64,000 nt of DNA, from the NCBI GenBank assembly GCA_029532415.1, contig JAQOTA010000043.1, positions 62,001 to 126,000 on the forward strand. Reading direction: 5' to 3'. The stretch comes from Marasmius tenuissimus (lineage: Eukaryota; Basidiomycota; Agaricomycetes; Agaricales; Marasmiaceae). The notes beneath the pieces are model-generated. The model did no database searches. It had not been told where the DNA came from and saw nothing but the letters and a program-made list of their open reading frames with translations. The position numbers and the translations under genes were made by a program. Positions 38,340-49,951 of the stretch are shown in pieces; the first letter of the stretch is position 1, and every line of letters begins with the position of its first letter.

Positions 38340-38920
38340 CCTCTACCGCTGGACACCGGCCCCCTGGTTACCTTTAATCCAAAAGGCCGAGGGCTTGACA
38401 TGTGTGTTGCCTGTCGTACCACGGATTACACGACTGACCGTCGCAAGTTTAGATCCAATTCCCTACCGATGGAGATATGGATGTTATGTTAATCTTCTCT
38501 CATTTGCCGATGAGCGAGCTCGCTTTCTGCATTTGTCTGAAGATGCGTCTCTCCCCAGTGGCTTGTCATGTGTTGTACAAGGAGTTGAAGTTCCGAGAAT
38601 TTGTCAGCTTTTAGAACAACATTCAGTTCTGGTGCTCTCCCCACTCCAGCAGCTTTTGTTCAGCGCCTCTGTCGGTGTCCATAGGTTCCAAGGACACAAC
38701 AGATCCGCTGGTCTCCATACTGATGGAGGTGGATGCGTCTTTCTGCAGACTCAAGGAATTAACAGTTGTCAGACAGACTGTACATGTCTCCAAGATCTTT
38801 GCTATGACTCAAGGGAGGAAATTAACTTCCTTCAAGCTGAATTCGGTCACTTTTAGGCGTGGCGAAATAGAAGTAGTCAAAATGAGTCACGAAGGATATT
38901 CTGAAGAGCAGCGCTGAGAA
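38340..38920 (+). pseudogene. LRR-like fragment
   Basis: Short plus-strand frames (38395-38856 and 38675-38917) read ITRLTVASLDPIPYRW and FCRLKELTVVRQTVHVSKIF, then RKLTSFKLNSVTFRRGEIEV, a leucine-rich pattern like the repeats of the F-box cluster. No F-box is seen and the phases do not connect without a frameshift. Probably the tail of another decayed paralogue. Confidence 0.3.
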
Positions 38921-40452
38921 AGGGGCACTCATAACTGTAACGGGAAGGAGGTTGAAGAGTCATCTATTTCAAGAGGGAAAGGATGTGGAAACGAAAACAC
39001 GGGTATAACTGTTGAGAATTGCTCATGATGGATTTTCACCCACTCGAGGGCATGAATGTGGGACTTACATTCAGCCGCATCTCGTTCTTGTCTTTTTCTT
39101 GGGACAGTTGTTTCCAGAAACCTGCAGGTCCTCATCGTCGAGGTCGGTTAACATGGCAATGTCTTCCAACATGTCAAAGTCCTGGGATATCCCGTCACTG
39201 CGGCCAGCAATGGTACCAGGACCAGTAGATGACCCAGCAACAGACTCAGGGGGAGAGGCAGGGTGGAGAGGACTAGAAGTCATCATAGAAGCGGAGATCA
39301 CCGGCGAAGAGGGAGGATGAGCTGTATCAGACATCACAGAAGGACATGCAACGTCGCTCAAATTATCGGGCTTCTCTTTGCCCCCAGTGAAACCTGGGAT
39401 GACGAGGGACTGCAGGGCAGCCGACGCGTTGTCATGAATGACGGCACTTGCATCGGGGGCGGACATATTCACAGGATTCAAGGCGGCCACTGGTTTTGTG
39501 ATGGATATATCGGAGCGCGCCACAAATCAAATAGACCGCACAGTAAGATGGTAAATCTGCAGTGTGTCAGCTTGAGGACAAATCTCAAAAAAGCAAGGTC
39601 CAAACATGCCTTCTGAATGGTGCTGCCTTTGTTTTGTATGACCCACACCATCACAATCACATTAGCCATCACCAATGTCCCAACCCGGAGTCTATCATAA
39701 AACTGCCAGATGGGAATTAAGGCTCCTCCCTCATCTCGTACATTTGGTTGCTTTGCCTTGGCAAGGCGTTGGTGAAACCCAGGACCACCGTAATCGGGAA
39801 AGACATTGGGAGGGTACTCTGCCCCAACACGTATGGCAGACGCTACAACGGATACTCAGTCAGTCCTTACACAAGCAATCATAAAATGTATGCTGACAAA
39901 CCGGGAGGCAATTGAGAATCTTTGAGAGGACGACTCAAATCAGGTCCCTGTTGAGGGACAGGCAAAGCTTCTTCAGGCCTATCTGGCTGGCCAGCCTTCC
40001 TTTTCTTCATGACGTGCTTGGGACTATTGTCCTTGCCCTTCCCCTTGCCCTCTTCACGAGAGGTCTAGGTAAACATGAGCACCGTAAAAGCAGACAAGTA
40101 GTTGATGTGTTACCGTGTAAATCTGGCCCATAGTTAATACCAACAGATCGGGGCCTCAGTCACCAGCGGAACACTTGATGGCCTCCTTGGCACTGACAGG
40201 GTGCGTATGGACCAGATATAAGCAGAGAAGCACAAGTGATAACGACAATACTGACTCCGTCCTCTGTGTTCATGTCGGCGTTGCGAATGTTGGAGATGGT
40301 TATGATTTGATCGTGAAACAAGTTGTCGACTTCTGGCATGGCGAAACTAGGTGTACCGAGGACGAGCTGATGCTTGACTTTTGACGAATCCGTTATGGGG
40401 ATTATCCGCGGAGTTGACGGTAATCAGCGAAGTATCTCACACTTTGGCTTGG
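38921..40452. other. Unassigned stretch left of the Helitron and solo LTR
   Basis: The minus frame 39523-39071 (150 codons) is Ser/Pro/Asp-rich, with an acidic patch and a KKKTRTR basic end. Other minus fragments up to about 40150 (for example KKRKAGQPDRPEEA) also look like low-complexity protein. They may be the decayed end of a gene or of the Helitron cargo. I cannot assign them. Confidence 0.3.
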
Positions 40453-40936
40453 TGTCATGAAGACGCCACTTTTCCCTCCACCATTTGCTCACATGATTAT
40501 CACATGTCCTTTCCTCACGGTCACTTACTATACATCCTTATTTCTCACGATTCCCTTTCTTAACCCACCATCGCGCAGCCTTAACCCACATCGCGCAGCC
40601 ATCCCATTATCTCATACCGACTCATTCCTTATTCATCCTTGACTCATACTTACTCATACACGACTCGTAGGTAGCCACTCCGCCTCCAGCTCTGACTGTA
40701 GGATAGGTATATAAACTAGCTAGTCTTCACCTGGTTCCTCATCTTGACCTCTTGTCGTTGGGACCAGGTGAGTAGTACAGTCTCCTTCGCTTTCCTTCTC
40801 TACAATAGATCTAACTTGTCGTTGGGACCAGTTCTGCCTTATCTCTGCCTGAGTCGAGCCCGCTGCTCCTCTCCTAGCTTGCTACCACCGCTCTCTGCCT
40901 TCGCCGTCTCCGATAGACGCTCAGCACTTCGTGACA
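40453..40936 (+). mobile_element. Solo LTR of a second family, with 5-bp target duplication
   Basis: 484 bp starting TGTCATGAAG and ending CTTCGTGACA. The ends are inverted repeats of 10 bp with one mismatch (T versus C within a CpG). The flanks are CTTGG on both sides (40448-40452 and 40937-40941). A TATATAAAC promoter word lies near 40708, and the word CTTGTCGTTGGGACCAG occurs twice within it (near 40750 and 40816). No internal domain is present. Confidence 0.8.
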
Positions 40937-41373
40937 CTTGGTCACTGACGTTATCGGGATCCTTTCCCCAATAATGGGTCCCACTGGCGCCTAGAAGTGT
41001 GCCGTGAGTGGCACCAACAACCTCCCCAAAGATGTTTGCACTGAAAACGCGGTTTGTGTTGTTGACGAATCCGTAATGCTGACTTTTGCCTTCTTGACGC
41101 CTGTGAAAGTCTTTGCCGACTTCTACAGAACACATAGCTCCCTTGCCCATGCCGTTGATCATGCCAATGAGGTGCTTATAGATGCCATCGGGGCCAGCAC
41201 GAGCACGAAGACCGGCAGTGTCGATAAAAGTAGGAAGGTATTTGTGGTGAGAGGTCATTGCGGACGATAAGCTGTGGATGAGGTGGGTAAAGAAGCTGAG
41301 ATAGCTTGACCTCTTTATACGTTTCCAGAAGAGGTGCATTTTCCAGCCTGTTTGGTCATTGCCCTCTTCTAAG

Positions 41374-43200
41374 TCAGCTGTTGGTATAATCGGGAACAAA
41401 ACTCAAAACCAGAGGGAGTATCACCTTGACAGGGTAGTCTACAGTCGCTGCACCGTCTTTCTGCTTGCCCCTTTGTGAACCACTTCCTGGCTGTACATCT
41501 CTCGGCTTTGGAAACCTATCAATGGTCGCCTCAATCTGGTGAAGATAGCTGATTGAACTGAGGATGTTTCCGTCTTCCTGAACAACAGCTTTGTTCGCTT
41601 CTACCGAGAACTGAGGTTCCTGTGGGCTGGCCTTTCGATTGAGCTCGTGAAGCAACACGTCGATCGCTGACTGTGTGACCTCCTTCTCCGAGTCAAATAG
41701 AGGGTGTGCGATCACAGTCCGCGTTTGCAAAACCTCCTGTCTTCTGCCTTCCGTCCTTCTCTCTTCAGAAGGCCTACAAGTAATCTGTGAGATGTCAAAA
41801 GGCCGAAGCACGAGGAGATCATCGAGAGACATGGCCCTGGACAGCATGACATATGCAGACTCGGTACCCACACAGCTCGCAAGATTGACGATGACACGAT
41901 CCATCCCTCTACCCTGAGACTTGTGTGCGGTAATGGCAAATGCCGGTTGGACGGGGAGTTGCCAGTGACTGATAGGATAGAAGACCAAAAAGTAAACTGT
42001 CTGTTCTAGTGCGATGACCTCGTCCTGATCCAAGCCAGTCAGTGGGGCATTGTACTTCACGTCGTTGCATTGAATAACACATGACAAGGCATGGCAATGG
42101 CCCACAGAGTCGACTGTGTACCGAATCTTCTTGAGGGTACCCATCGTCCCATTAACAACTCCTCCTTCAACATCAAAATTGTTGGTGACCATCACCGGCA
42201 TGCCAATAACAAGGGGAACCTTGCCCATGAGGTAATTGGTTTCTCAACTGGTTTTGGTTTGCAGCAACTTGAGGATGGCCTCATCTTCAATGATCCTACC
42301 ATGAATGGAATCTGTGCTGTAGTACCAGTGAACTTGCCTCCCTGTCGCTTCAGCAAAGGCATAGGTGGCATCCACGTTGAGAGTGTCCTTAACGGTGTTG
42401 TCATAGACGATCACCTGGGCTTTCTCCCAATCCTTGTCCCAAATGGGTTTGACCTTGGAGACTAAGCGCGAGCAAAGCACCTGGAAGTCCTGATAGGAAC
42501 CTCTGCTGTCCCTAATACGCGAGAGTAGGTCTGTCAACCTCGGATCTTTACTGCAGCAGATCTCCGTGAGGAGAACAACAGTATCGACAGAATACCACAA
42601 CAACTTCCCCAGTGCCTTTTGCTGCTGGGCCTGTGTCACGAAGCTCTTCAAACTGGTAAGTCATTGAAACAGTCTTACATCCCCCACTGGCGCTAACTGA
42701 GCGAAATCTTCTGTCACAGAATAAGGCCTCCACCACACAATGATGTATGGTGACTCACCTGCAAAAATGATACTGATCCCTCCAAAAGGTCCATTCTCGC
42801 CCCAAGCGATACAGGGAGCATCGCTGATATCTGCCATCATGGAACAGCCCAGCATTGAAACCTCGTCGACAACCAAATAATCGATGCCCTGCCATAATGT
42901 CGCGAGACGATCCTTGGTCTTACTGCTAGAACCCTGTTTACCAAGGACCGCCAACAACAATGCCGAGTGAAGTGTCATCCCACGGACGTTTCGAGCGGCT
43001 CCACCTGTATATGACGCCAGTCGCAGCCTTTGCAGTTGTCCTCGAGTCTCCAGAAATTTGGTGAAAGCTTTGATGACCGTCGATTTGCCCGAAACATTCA
43101 AAGAGGATGAGCCTGTGGGTCCAGAGAGTGGTTGGCAATTATCTGGAAAGCACGTCTCTGCTCCGAATTCAGAGAATACTTTCTAATGATGTTCGCCATG
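41374..43200 (-). pseudogene. Helitron protein, PIF1-type helicase part (broken)
   Basis: From about 43195 the minus strand reads NIIRKYSLNSEQRRAFQIIA, the usual start of the helicase. A shift then leads into the frame 43101-42661. The Walker A loop is decayed (NVSGKSTVIKAF instead of GGxGTGKS), while Walker B is kept (YLVVDEVSMLG). An intron at 42711-42758 (GTGAGT...ACAG) splices FAE to DFAQLAPVG in frame. After a TGA (42663-42661) come KALGKLLWYSVDTVVLLTEI and, past another TGA (42246-42244), VIGMPVMVTNNFDVEGGVVN and FAITAHKSQGRGMDRVIVNL. The C-terminal helicase motif YVMLSRAMSLDDLLVLRPFD follows. The enzyme would unwind DNA during rolling-circle transposition; this copy cannot. Confidence 0.8.
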
Positions 43201-43399
43201 ATGTCTTGGATGTTCGATATATCAGGGGAAGGAGGAACGACGACGTGTGGTGAAGGCTCCGAAGCTGAGGGGTTGAAGTCAAGAGAGCAGCTTCCCTAGA
43301 ACCACGACCGTCGTTGACAGCAGGCCTGGTGTGAGTGGAAGCGTCTTCAACTGTACCATCAGTATGGCCAGACTCATTTGACCAACTTTCAATTGCATC

Positions 43400-44460
43400 T
43401 CGTTTCTTTCAATTGTAGTCAAACCTCCACACAGCTTCCATCGCGAGGTACGTAAACAGTCGACACTTGAAATCGGTATCGTTGCTCAACCTTTCCTTCA
43501 TAGCATCTGGGCTGAGCACCCCTTCCAACCAAATAAGCATATGACAATGCAGGGTCCCTCTGCCCTGGGCTTCCACAAAGCCGTAGTATCCCTTGGGCAC
43601 CCCCAAGATGCCAGTTCCTCCAGATTTCTTTCCATCGAATCCCAGTAGACCCTTGAAGAATGATTTCATCATGACATGGAAAAAACGAGCACCAAGAAAG
43701 GGATTCTTTGCAATCGCATAGCCTTGATACGTCTTCTTTGTAGAAGACAACTCGAAGACAAACTTTTTGCTGAGCATCTCGTCTACATCAAGATCTGTAC
43801 TGGTGAGAACACCAACCAAAGGGTGAAAAACATCAGCTGGGTTGATTGTCACGTAAAAGGTCGGGAGCCCATAGGACATGATCATCGACCGAATCTGGTT
43901 TCTCATGTTCAACCGAGAAGAAGCAGAGCCGTAGACGCTCGAGGTGACGACTTTGATGTCGTTCATTAACGAAAGGACCTTTTTTTCCTGCTCGTTGTTG
44001 GCAGTGAAACTGTCACCATGCGCGATTTGTCTGACACTATGTGAACAGTCGCAGGATCCACGTCCACCCATGATTCAGAGTGTCGTCTGAAGGATGAGCG
44101 CTTCATCAGTGCACTTGTCTTTCTAAGCATTTCATGCCTCTGTAGCATATTGAATGCAGCGAATAAAAATGAGTAATGTTCCTGAAAGCGGTTATCTGCT
44201 AGAGAAAACAGGTGCTTCAAATGTGTCTTGACACCAAGATGAACAGGTCGCAAATGATCATCCAGTCTGCCAACACCGTGAGGAAAGAGGCTGGGGTACA
44301 TGAAAGGATATAGATCCGGATTGTTGAATTTGTTGGCAGCTCCTCTGTCGTGAGGGACCTCGAGAAAGCCACCATTCTTATTCTTCAAGTGCGGAACAGC
44401 TGCACCTTTGAGTGCATTGGATGTGGCACAAGCTTCGACATCAGTCATGACCACTCAGTG
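43400..44460 (-). pseudogene. Helitron protein, Rep (HUH) N-terminal part (broken)
   Basis: Frames 44454-43966 and 44071-43409 form one domain joined by a frameshift near 44030. Landmarks are NNPDLYPFMYPSLFPHGVG, LPTFYVTINPADVFHPLVG, AIAKNPFLGARFF, and KGYYGFVEAQGRGTLHCHML. The last carries the His-x-His pair of the Rep nicking site (about 43540-43550). About 300 residues normally found between this part and the helicase, including the two catalytic tyrosines, are missing or unrecognisable between 43400 and 43200. Rep would nick and rejoin the transposon ends. Confidence 0.8.
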
Positions 44461-45560
44461 GTAATCGATTTCATTGTCCGGACTTCTCTTCGTGTCAAAC
44501 ATACAAGGGTCATAGCCAGAACTATAGGGATCACTCTGTCTTCCTGAGACTACGTGCTCAATATGAACCGTAAGTGTGTACTCATCTGGCAGAGAGTCTA
44601 AGAAAGCAGTGTTCACCTTCACGTCTTTGTATAGACTGTTGTGTTTGACTAGCCATAAGAGGGCTGCTCAAACCTTGGCTGGTCTAATCAAAAGGGGCCT
44701 GGCCTTTGTTTTCAACCACTCCGCAGTCGGTGGCTTTGAGCCTACAAAGATGATGCAAACCGGCTTCAACAGATTGTCAATGGACGGCGGGAGAACATTT
44801 GCGACAGCCGATGGCTGTTGTGGATAAACAATGACATGGCCTTTGATAGCGTGCTGGGCATGCTGTCCTTTGCCGTTGAGTTTCATGACATACACTGTGT
44901 TTTGGCAACGGGCGATCATCTTCTCTTCGATAGGTGTGAGCTCTCAAAGTTTGGTGGGTACTGGGCCCAGATATGTTTTGTTTGCGAGACTGAGCCTGGG
45001 TACCTTACCACATTGAAGCAAGCTGTGGCAGGTTCGACAAAGTGTCATGGTGTGGTCACAATCAGATGGCTAGTCATCGACCTCACTGCCTTCTTTGGTG
45101 AGCAGCAAGTCTTTCAACTCGTCGAATTGATGGTAATCTGGCTGCAGAATATCATACCCAGGTGCAAGCCATGCCCTGTTGACTTTCAAACGGGCAGCCG
45201 ATTGTCCTCAACCTGGATCAGTGGAGTTGCCTTTGTTATCCCCAGGTGAATCATCTGGGACCGGCACAGACGAATCATTGTCGTCGACGGTGTTAATGGT
45301 GTAAAGAGGGTCAAACACGTCAATCATGTCAATGTCATCCTCGTCTATAGCTTCTCTGTGTTCTCAGTCCCACTCCACTTTCTGTGCAGCAAGGTCTGGT
45401 CTAAGAAGAAGATTGAAATCTATGTCACGAAATTTAACTGTTTGGAGGTCCCTTCTGGGTTTGAGTCCGGTGCAGCTGCAACAAGTGAAAGTGCTGTTGG
45501 TCATGTCCTGCACAGTTGAATCAAATCTGTTCATGAATATTGAGCCAGCATAGTAAAATG
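44460..45560 (-). pseudogene. Helitron protein, region upstream of Rep (Cys-rich motif to LPP segment)
   Basis: Minus-strand reading from about 45530 gives TFTCCSCTG (a possible zinc-binding pair), DIDFNLLLRPDLAA, LCRTCHSLLQCGKVPRLSLA, LGPVPTKL-stop-ELTPIEE, and GHVIVYPQQPSAVANVLPPS. This order is the standard block in front of the Rep domain in agaricomycete Helitrons. In-frame stops include TGA at 44946-44944 (family TKLRELT), 44670-44668 (family KVRAAL) and 44457-44455, plus a TAG. Two of these replace an arginine expected from the family. Confidence 0.7.
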
Positions 45561-46031
45561 CACAGTGAGATGAAACTAAAACCTCACATATTGACTATAA
45601 GAGAATTCTTGTGTTCTTGTGGATGCTTGCTAGAGGTGATAATCAAGTAGATTGTCCTAAAGCTTTGAGATGCAAAGTCTCCAGCTTTTATACAAGAGTC
45701 CTTGTCTATCTACGAGTCATAGAACATAGGTAAGTGAGAATATAGCATATGGTACATATTGCATATCAGTAAGCATAAGTGCTCAAAGAGCAGAGTGAGT
45801 AAGTAGGCATAGTCATACTAACTTTCTATCTAAGTAATCTAGAGAGAAAGCTCAGTCAGCTTTGAACGCTATTGGGTGCAAAGCTGAACCTGGTTATAAA
45901 CCATAGAGATAAGGTGTGAGTACTGACTAACTACGGAGTCCATCTGAGTAAGTACAGGATCTTTCATACGAGTGCAAGTGTCATAGTGAAAGAGTCTATA
46001 AATAATAGACGTGTAAACAACACGTCAATAA
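45548..46031 (-). mobile_element. Probable LTR-like insertion inside the Helitron protein
   Basis: About 480 bp of AT-rich, non-coding DNA separates the end of the N-terminal Helitron frame (46038) from the Cys-rich block that should follow it (from about 45545). On the minus strand it contains GTATAAAAGC, a promoter-like word. The edges are near TGATACAC and GTGCATTTTA. The flanking 5-mers CATGG and CATAG differ by one base, so the exact ends are uncertain. I infer a solo LTR; an expanded intron is the alternative. Confidence 0.4.
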
Positions 46032-46037
46032 AGTGTA

Positions 46038-47297
46038 TCACATGGTAGTCACATGTTCAACAATGAATTCCTCTTTCTCTTGCTCAGAAAGACGTTCTGG
46101 CCATTGAGAAACCACTCTCTCCCTCTTCTTGTCAGGAGTACATGTAGGAGCACAAAGTCTCACTTGTTTTGACTTTCTGAGGGTCACTGCATATCTGCGA
46201 ATGGATCTTCTCAAGTTGTTGAAGGAGACCTGCCTTGTGGATGATAAGCCCAAATTCTTGTTTAACTTCTCCAAAAGCTTGCGAGTTTTCAACTTGCGAG
46301 ACATAAGAAGGAGCATAGCGACAGTCATTTCTGTTTGGTCGGGCGTCAGGGTGCCACCTTCAACATCAAATATGAGAGAAGCACAAGCACATCCCATGGG
46401 GAAACATGCAATGGTTTGAGGACTACAAGCACCTTCTCGGAGGTGATCGAGGAGATCCTCGATTATAGACTCTTTGGTTGTCTTACACTCGACGGAAAGT
46501 CCGTGAGCTTCTGCCATGGACAAAAGTGTTGTCTTGTTATGACTATGGAGGGTGGTTAAGATGACTCCAACATCGACATGAGTCGCCTTTGACAGCAACT
46601 CTTTGCGTTCGGTGTTGAGACGAGGACGAATTTCCTCCGGCTCAAGATCGTTTGGTAACCCTAAAGAGACCACAAGAGTTTTAAAGACGTCATCTCTAGA
46701 TTCTATGTAGTGTGATAATACAGGTGAAAGCGCGATATACGACTGATGGACAGGCAAATCGAATTCTTTGGAAACTTGAAAGCAGGCAGTTGGGCTGAAC
46801 ACCGCCCGTTTCTGTATAATGTTGGCGGAACACCATCCAAAAAACAGATGTTCCAAGAGTACACGTCGACTATCCGCCAGACTGTTTGATGTGATATTGA
46901 CATCGTGAGCACAAAGCTCTGTGTGAAGGGCCTCAACTGACATGGAGAAAATATTGCAGTGTCCAATAATATTAGGAACAAGATACCGAGCAAGACTCGG
47001 AGGTGGTTTGTTAACAACAGACATAGCTGATGATGAAGACTGAACGGGATACAAACCGAACGAAGGATTTAGAGACGCAGGGGACCCATAAGGTACCCAG
47101 GCTCCTGACGGATCTTTGGGGACGTCAGCTTTAAATGGATTGATACGATACTCACTGGACGGCGTATTCCTCATTCCAAAGGCATTTGCCCGTGAGGATG
47201 TGGGAGGTCTCGACAAAACGTTAGGGGTAGGACTTGTAAAGGCGCGCGGGGCACTCAGCTGAAAGAATCGAACATTCTGAACTGCCGCCATTGTCAA
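46038..47297 (-). CDS. Helitron-associated N-terminal ORF (419 aa), open but detached
   Basis: An uninterrupted frame of 419 codons. The N-terminal 110 residues are low-complexity (Ser/Pro). The middle contains two short helix-hairpin segments of similar type, LHTELCAHDVNI and LLSMAEAHGLSVECKTTKES, resembling SAP-like or repeated domains. The C-terminal part reads RRSIRRYAVTLRKSKQ followed by WPERLSEQEKEEFIVEH. The same R..L+..I.RLRKGK...WP pattern occurs, from memory, just before the Cys-rich block of agaricomycete Helitron proteins, so this is the N-terminus of the same polypeptide. It ends in a stop just at the border of the insertion at 45548-46031. No enzymatic motif is seen. Confidence 0.55.
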   Translation of the reverse strand: MTMAAVQNVRFFQLSAPRAFTSPTPNVLSRPPTSSRANAFGMRNTPSSEYRINPFKADVPKDPSGAWVPYGSPASLNPSFGLYPVQSSSSAMSVVNKPPPSLARYLVPNIIGHCNIFSMSVEALHTELCAHDVNITSNSLADSRRVLLEHLFFGWCSANIIQKRAVFSPTACFQVSKEFDLPVHQSYIALSPVLSHYIESRDDVFKTLVVSLGLPNDLEPEEIRPRLNTERKELLSKATHVDVGVILTTLHSHNKTTLLSMAEAHGLSVECKTTKESIIEDLLDHLREGACSPQTIACFPMGCACASLIFDVEGGTLTPDQTEMTVAMLLLMSRKLKTRKLLEKLNKNLGLSSTRQVSFNNLRRSIRRYAVTLRKSKQVRLCAPTCTPDKKRERVVSQWPERLSEQEKEEFIVEHVTTM

Positions 47298-47722
47298 TAC
47301 CCAAGTGACTCGTCAACTGAACGGCTGATAACATACCTATTAGGACACCAGACCGGTCAAGAAACCTCAAAGATTCATCACGGTCGCCTCCGCGGTGGTT
47401 CCCAGCATAGTGGCTTAACCAATCACAGCCCAGAATAACAACAGGAGGAATGATGTTTGCGGTAGGGTTGCTAAATTGCCAAGCTTGCAGAGAGAGCAGT
47501 GCGGAGTAAGTGGCTTGGCCTTGGATCAACAGTGAGACAGGGTGCTGAGAGTGACCAGCGAGTGCTGTGCAATGGGTGTACACAAAAGCGGGCGAGATGT
47601 AGGATTGTTCCTCGCTTGGACATACAGAGAAGGGTGCTGGGAATCCACGAACAGTTAACGCCTTATGGATGTCGTAGGTGATGGGACCCCATATCAGCAT
47701 TGGATTGGAGGTTAAAAAGAGT

Positions 47723-47759
<37 letters not shown>

Positions 47760-47766
47760 AGAACAC
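47221..47766 (-). pseudogene. Possible aspartic-protease-like relic upstream of the Helitron
   Basis: The frame contains IPPVVILGCDWLSHYAG, which resembles the hydrophobic-Gly-Asp-Trp-Leu C-terminal motif of retropepsin-like domains, with preceding strands (VSLLIQGQATYSALLSL). No DSG active site is visible in phase. Such domains sometimes precede Helitron proteins in mushroom genomes, so it may belong to the element. The frame starts inside a TG microsatellite, so its N-terminal Thr-His run is an artefact. Confidence 0.3.
47725..47757 (+). repeat. (TG)n microsatellite
   Basis: About 16 uninterrupted TG units, directly visible. Confidence 0.95.
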
Positions 47767-48649
47767 AGGCGTCCTGTACTACAAGAAACAGGAGGTTTGA
47801 AGGCACCCATAAGGAGTCAAATAGACGATGGACGGGTGGCTAGATTCAAGGGGACGTGCCAAAACATCGACATATTGCCGACACAAGGATAAAAGTGGAC
47901 AGTGGTCCCAAACCATCATCGGAGTGAGATTCTCTTGGTGTGGCAGCCAGCAAGTTGCCATCCAGTGTCAACAAGGACACAATTATAATAGTAAGTGCAT
48001 GCAACGTAGTCTTGCAATAATCAAGACTCATTAACCAGTATAGAATCCCCGACCGACATGTAACTGTAAGACTCGAAACAGTTGATCGCACCAATCGATT
48101 GGGTTCGGACATTCACATTCAGATGCGACGTTTGGAATCGACTGATCTCTCACAACGGGCCGGAGAAAAGCCGTAAAAAGAAATCGCTCATTGATTGAAT
48201 AACGCACGACAGGAATTTTGGAATAGGAATCACGGCAACAAATCACATGAAACAGTGAGAAATGGTATAGGCCACGCCCCAAGCCCGAGGCATTCGTTCC
48301 GGTATTTGATACCCGGTTACTTCACTCTTCGTCCAATACACGCAATATGTGACCGTGGTTGACTTCATCACCAGATTCAGGACCGTCAAAATCCGATTGT
48401 TTGACCAAAAAGAGTTTGATGACCTCCAGCACAAATTCCTGAACACGGACGATGAGCAGCCACCTTGTATACGAACGGCAATATACACACCGTCTGGGAT
48501 TTCCCGTCCCACTCGTAATCGATTTTGTGCAGCCGACAACTGAATACAGTGTCCCTCGAAGGCAACACAACATCCTCAATGCGAGCAAACTTCAGGTTAT
48601 CGTCGATGATCTACAAACGTCAGCCCACCACTTCATGATCAGGAGAGTC

Positions 48650-49430
48650 CGAACTAACCTTGGTTCCTTTGGTGATATAAAACCTCAGCCTTGGGCCGTG
48701 ATTCTGGTCGAACGGACACCAAGGCGTGAGCTAGACTCAGCTCAATACGAGCCCAATGATTGATGGAAATACTCACTCTATCACCCCACGTGCACGCAAA
48801 ATTATCGAGGACCTTCTTCTGTTCATTCAAAAGTTGGGCAGTCTTAATATTGAAGTCATATGCGTGGGAATCCATTGCAGACAACTCCGCCACAAATTTG
48901 GTGTTCAGTAACTCAGTTGAACCACTGTCAATAAATAGAGACGAAGGCATAACATGATTGTCACCTTTTGGCTGAATCCTGTCCTGCGTACTGTCAAGAT
49001 CCTGCCAAATATGTCGGGACAGAGAGGCAAGGCGCAGTGCCTCCTATCGAAGGTCGTCACTGTCCTTTGTAAGGGCCTGATAAAGTCTGGGGGGTGCTTG
49101 GAACAGGCAATGTTGAACGGAACGGCCACACAAACAAGGCTGTTTGACGACAGCAAAAGTAAGGCTTCCACGACAGAGTCACGATACAGTGAAGGCATTC
49201 GGAAGGTATGTCGGACGTCGACGAAATCGATGGCTCCATTAAAACCGATTTCTTGAGAGGCCCGAAAGTCAGGGGCAATTGCCGTGACGCTACATAGAAA
49301 CGGAGCTTTCCTCCAACCACAAAGATCGGTGTAAAGACTGACTCTCCTAACCGCATCAGATCGGTCATTCGCACCACTAAATTCCGAAAAAATCAGGAGG
49401 CAAGGTTACCGAGTTGGTTGGGAATGTCCA
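48650..49430 (-). pseudogene. Possible F-box/LRR-type relic
   Basis: The minus strand near 49435 reads EPLHWTFPTNSVT, similar to the LKTLHWTSTDTVQ segment that follows the F-box in paralogue 4. Fragmented leucine-rich-like sequence follows (frames 49198-48905 and 48950-48654) with at least two phase changes. The similarity is short, so this is tentative. The frames between 47800 and 48600 are closed too often to interpret. Confidence 0.25.
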
Positions 49431-49951
49431 ATGCAATGGTTCATGAAAGGGCTGTCCGTCCGTATGCAGAAAAAGAAAAGCATGTAGATTGACAGCTACG
49501 GGACGGACATTCAGGGCGCGGCAAGGAGGGGCTACAATAAAGTCATTTACCTCCCAGTAGAAAACGACAGTGTTGCGTGATCGATTTAAGGTGTGGTCAA
49601 TCTAGATTCGACGAATCTGAAGAGTTTGCCATTCTACTGAAGCCCAACTGCCCGTGTTTGAAACAAAACACGACAGAACCAGCTACAGTAGGGGTGTCTC
49701 CATTTGGTTTACAAGGTAAATCAACGGTGGGCACCAGATCAAGAGGTTGTTAAAATTCACCCCAGCGCAAACGTTTGTAGGGCATTCGACGCGAACCGGA
49801 TGACAAGCAATAGTAGTGGCTCACCTCAGAATAGAATCCTTTCACCGGTGTTCATTGAGAACGAACATCTATCACATTCGATCCCACCCTCCCCTTCACA
49901 AATATTTTCATCAATATTTCGTGGACGCCACGGGTCGACCCAGATTTACTG

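Noticed and set aside
40839..41399. 186-codon minus frame near the Helitron helicase end
   Set aside because: Its C-terminal part reads antisense through the solo LTR at 40453-40936 and the rest has no recognisable motif.
46129..46559. Plus-strand frames opposite the 419-codon Helitron ORF
   Set aside because: Antisense shadows of a well-supported minus-strand frame.
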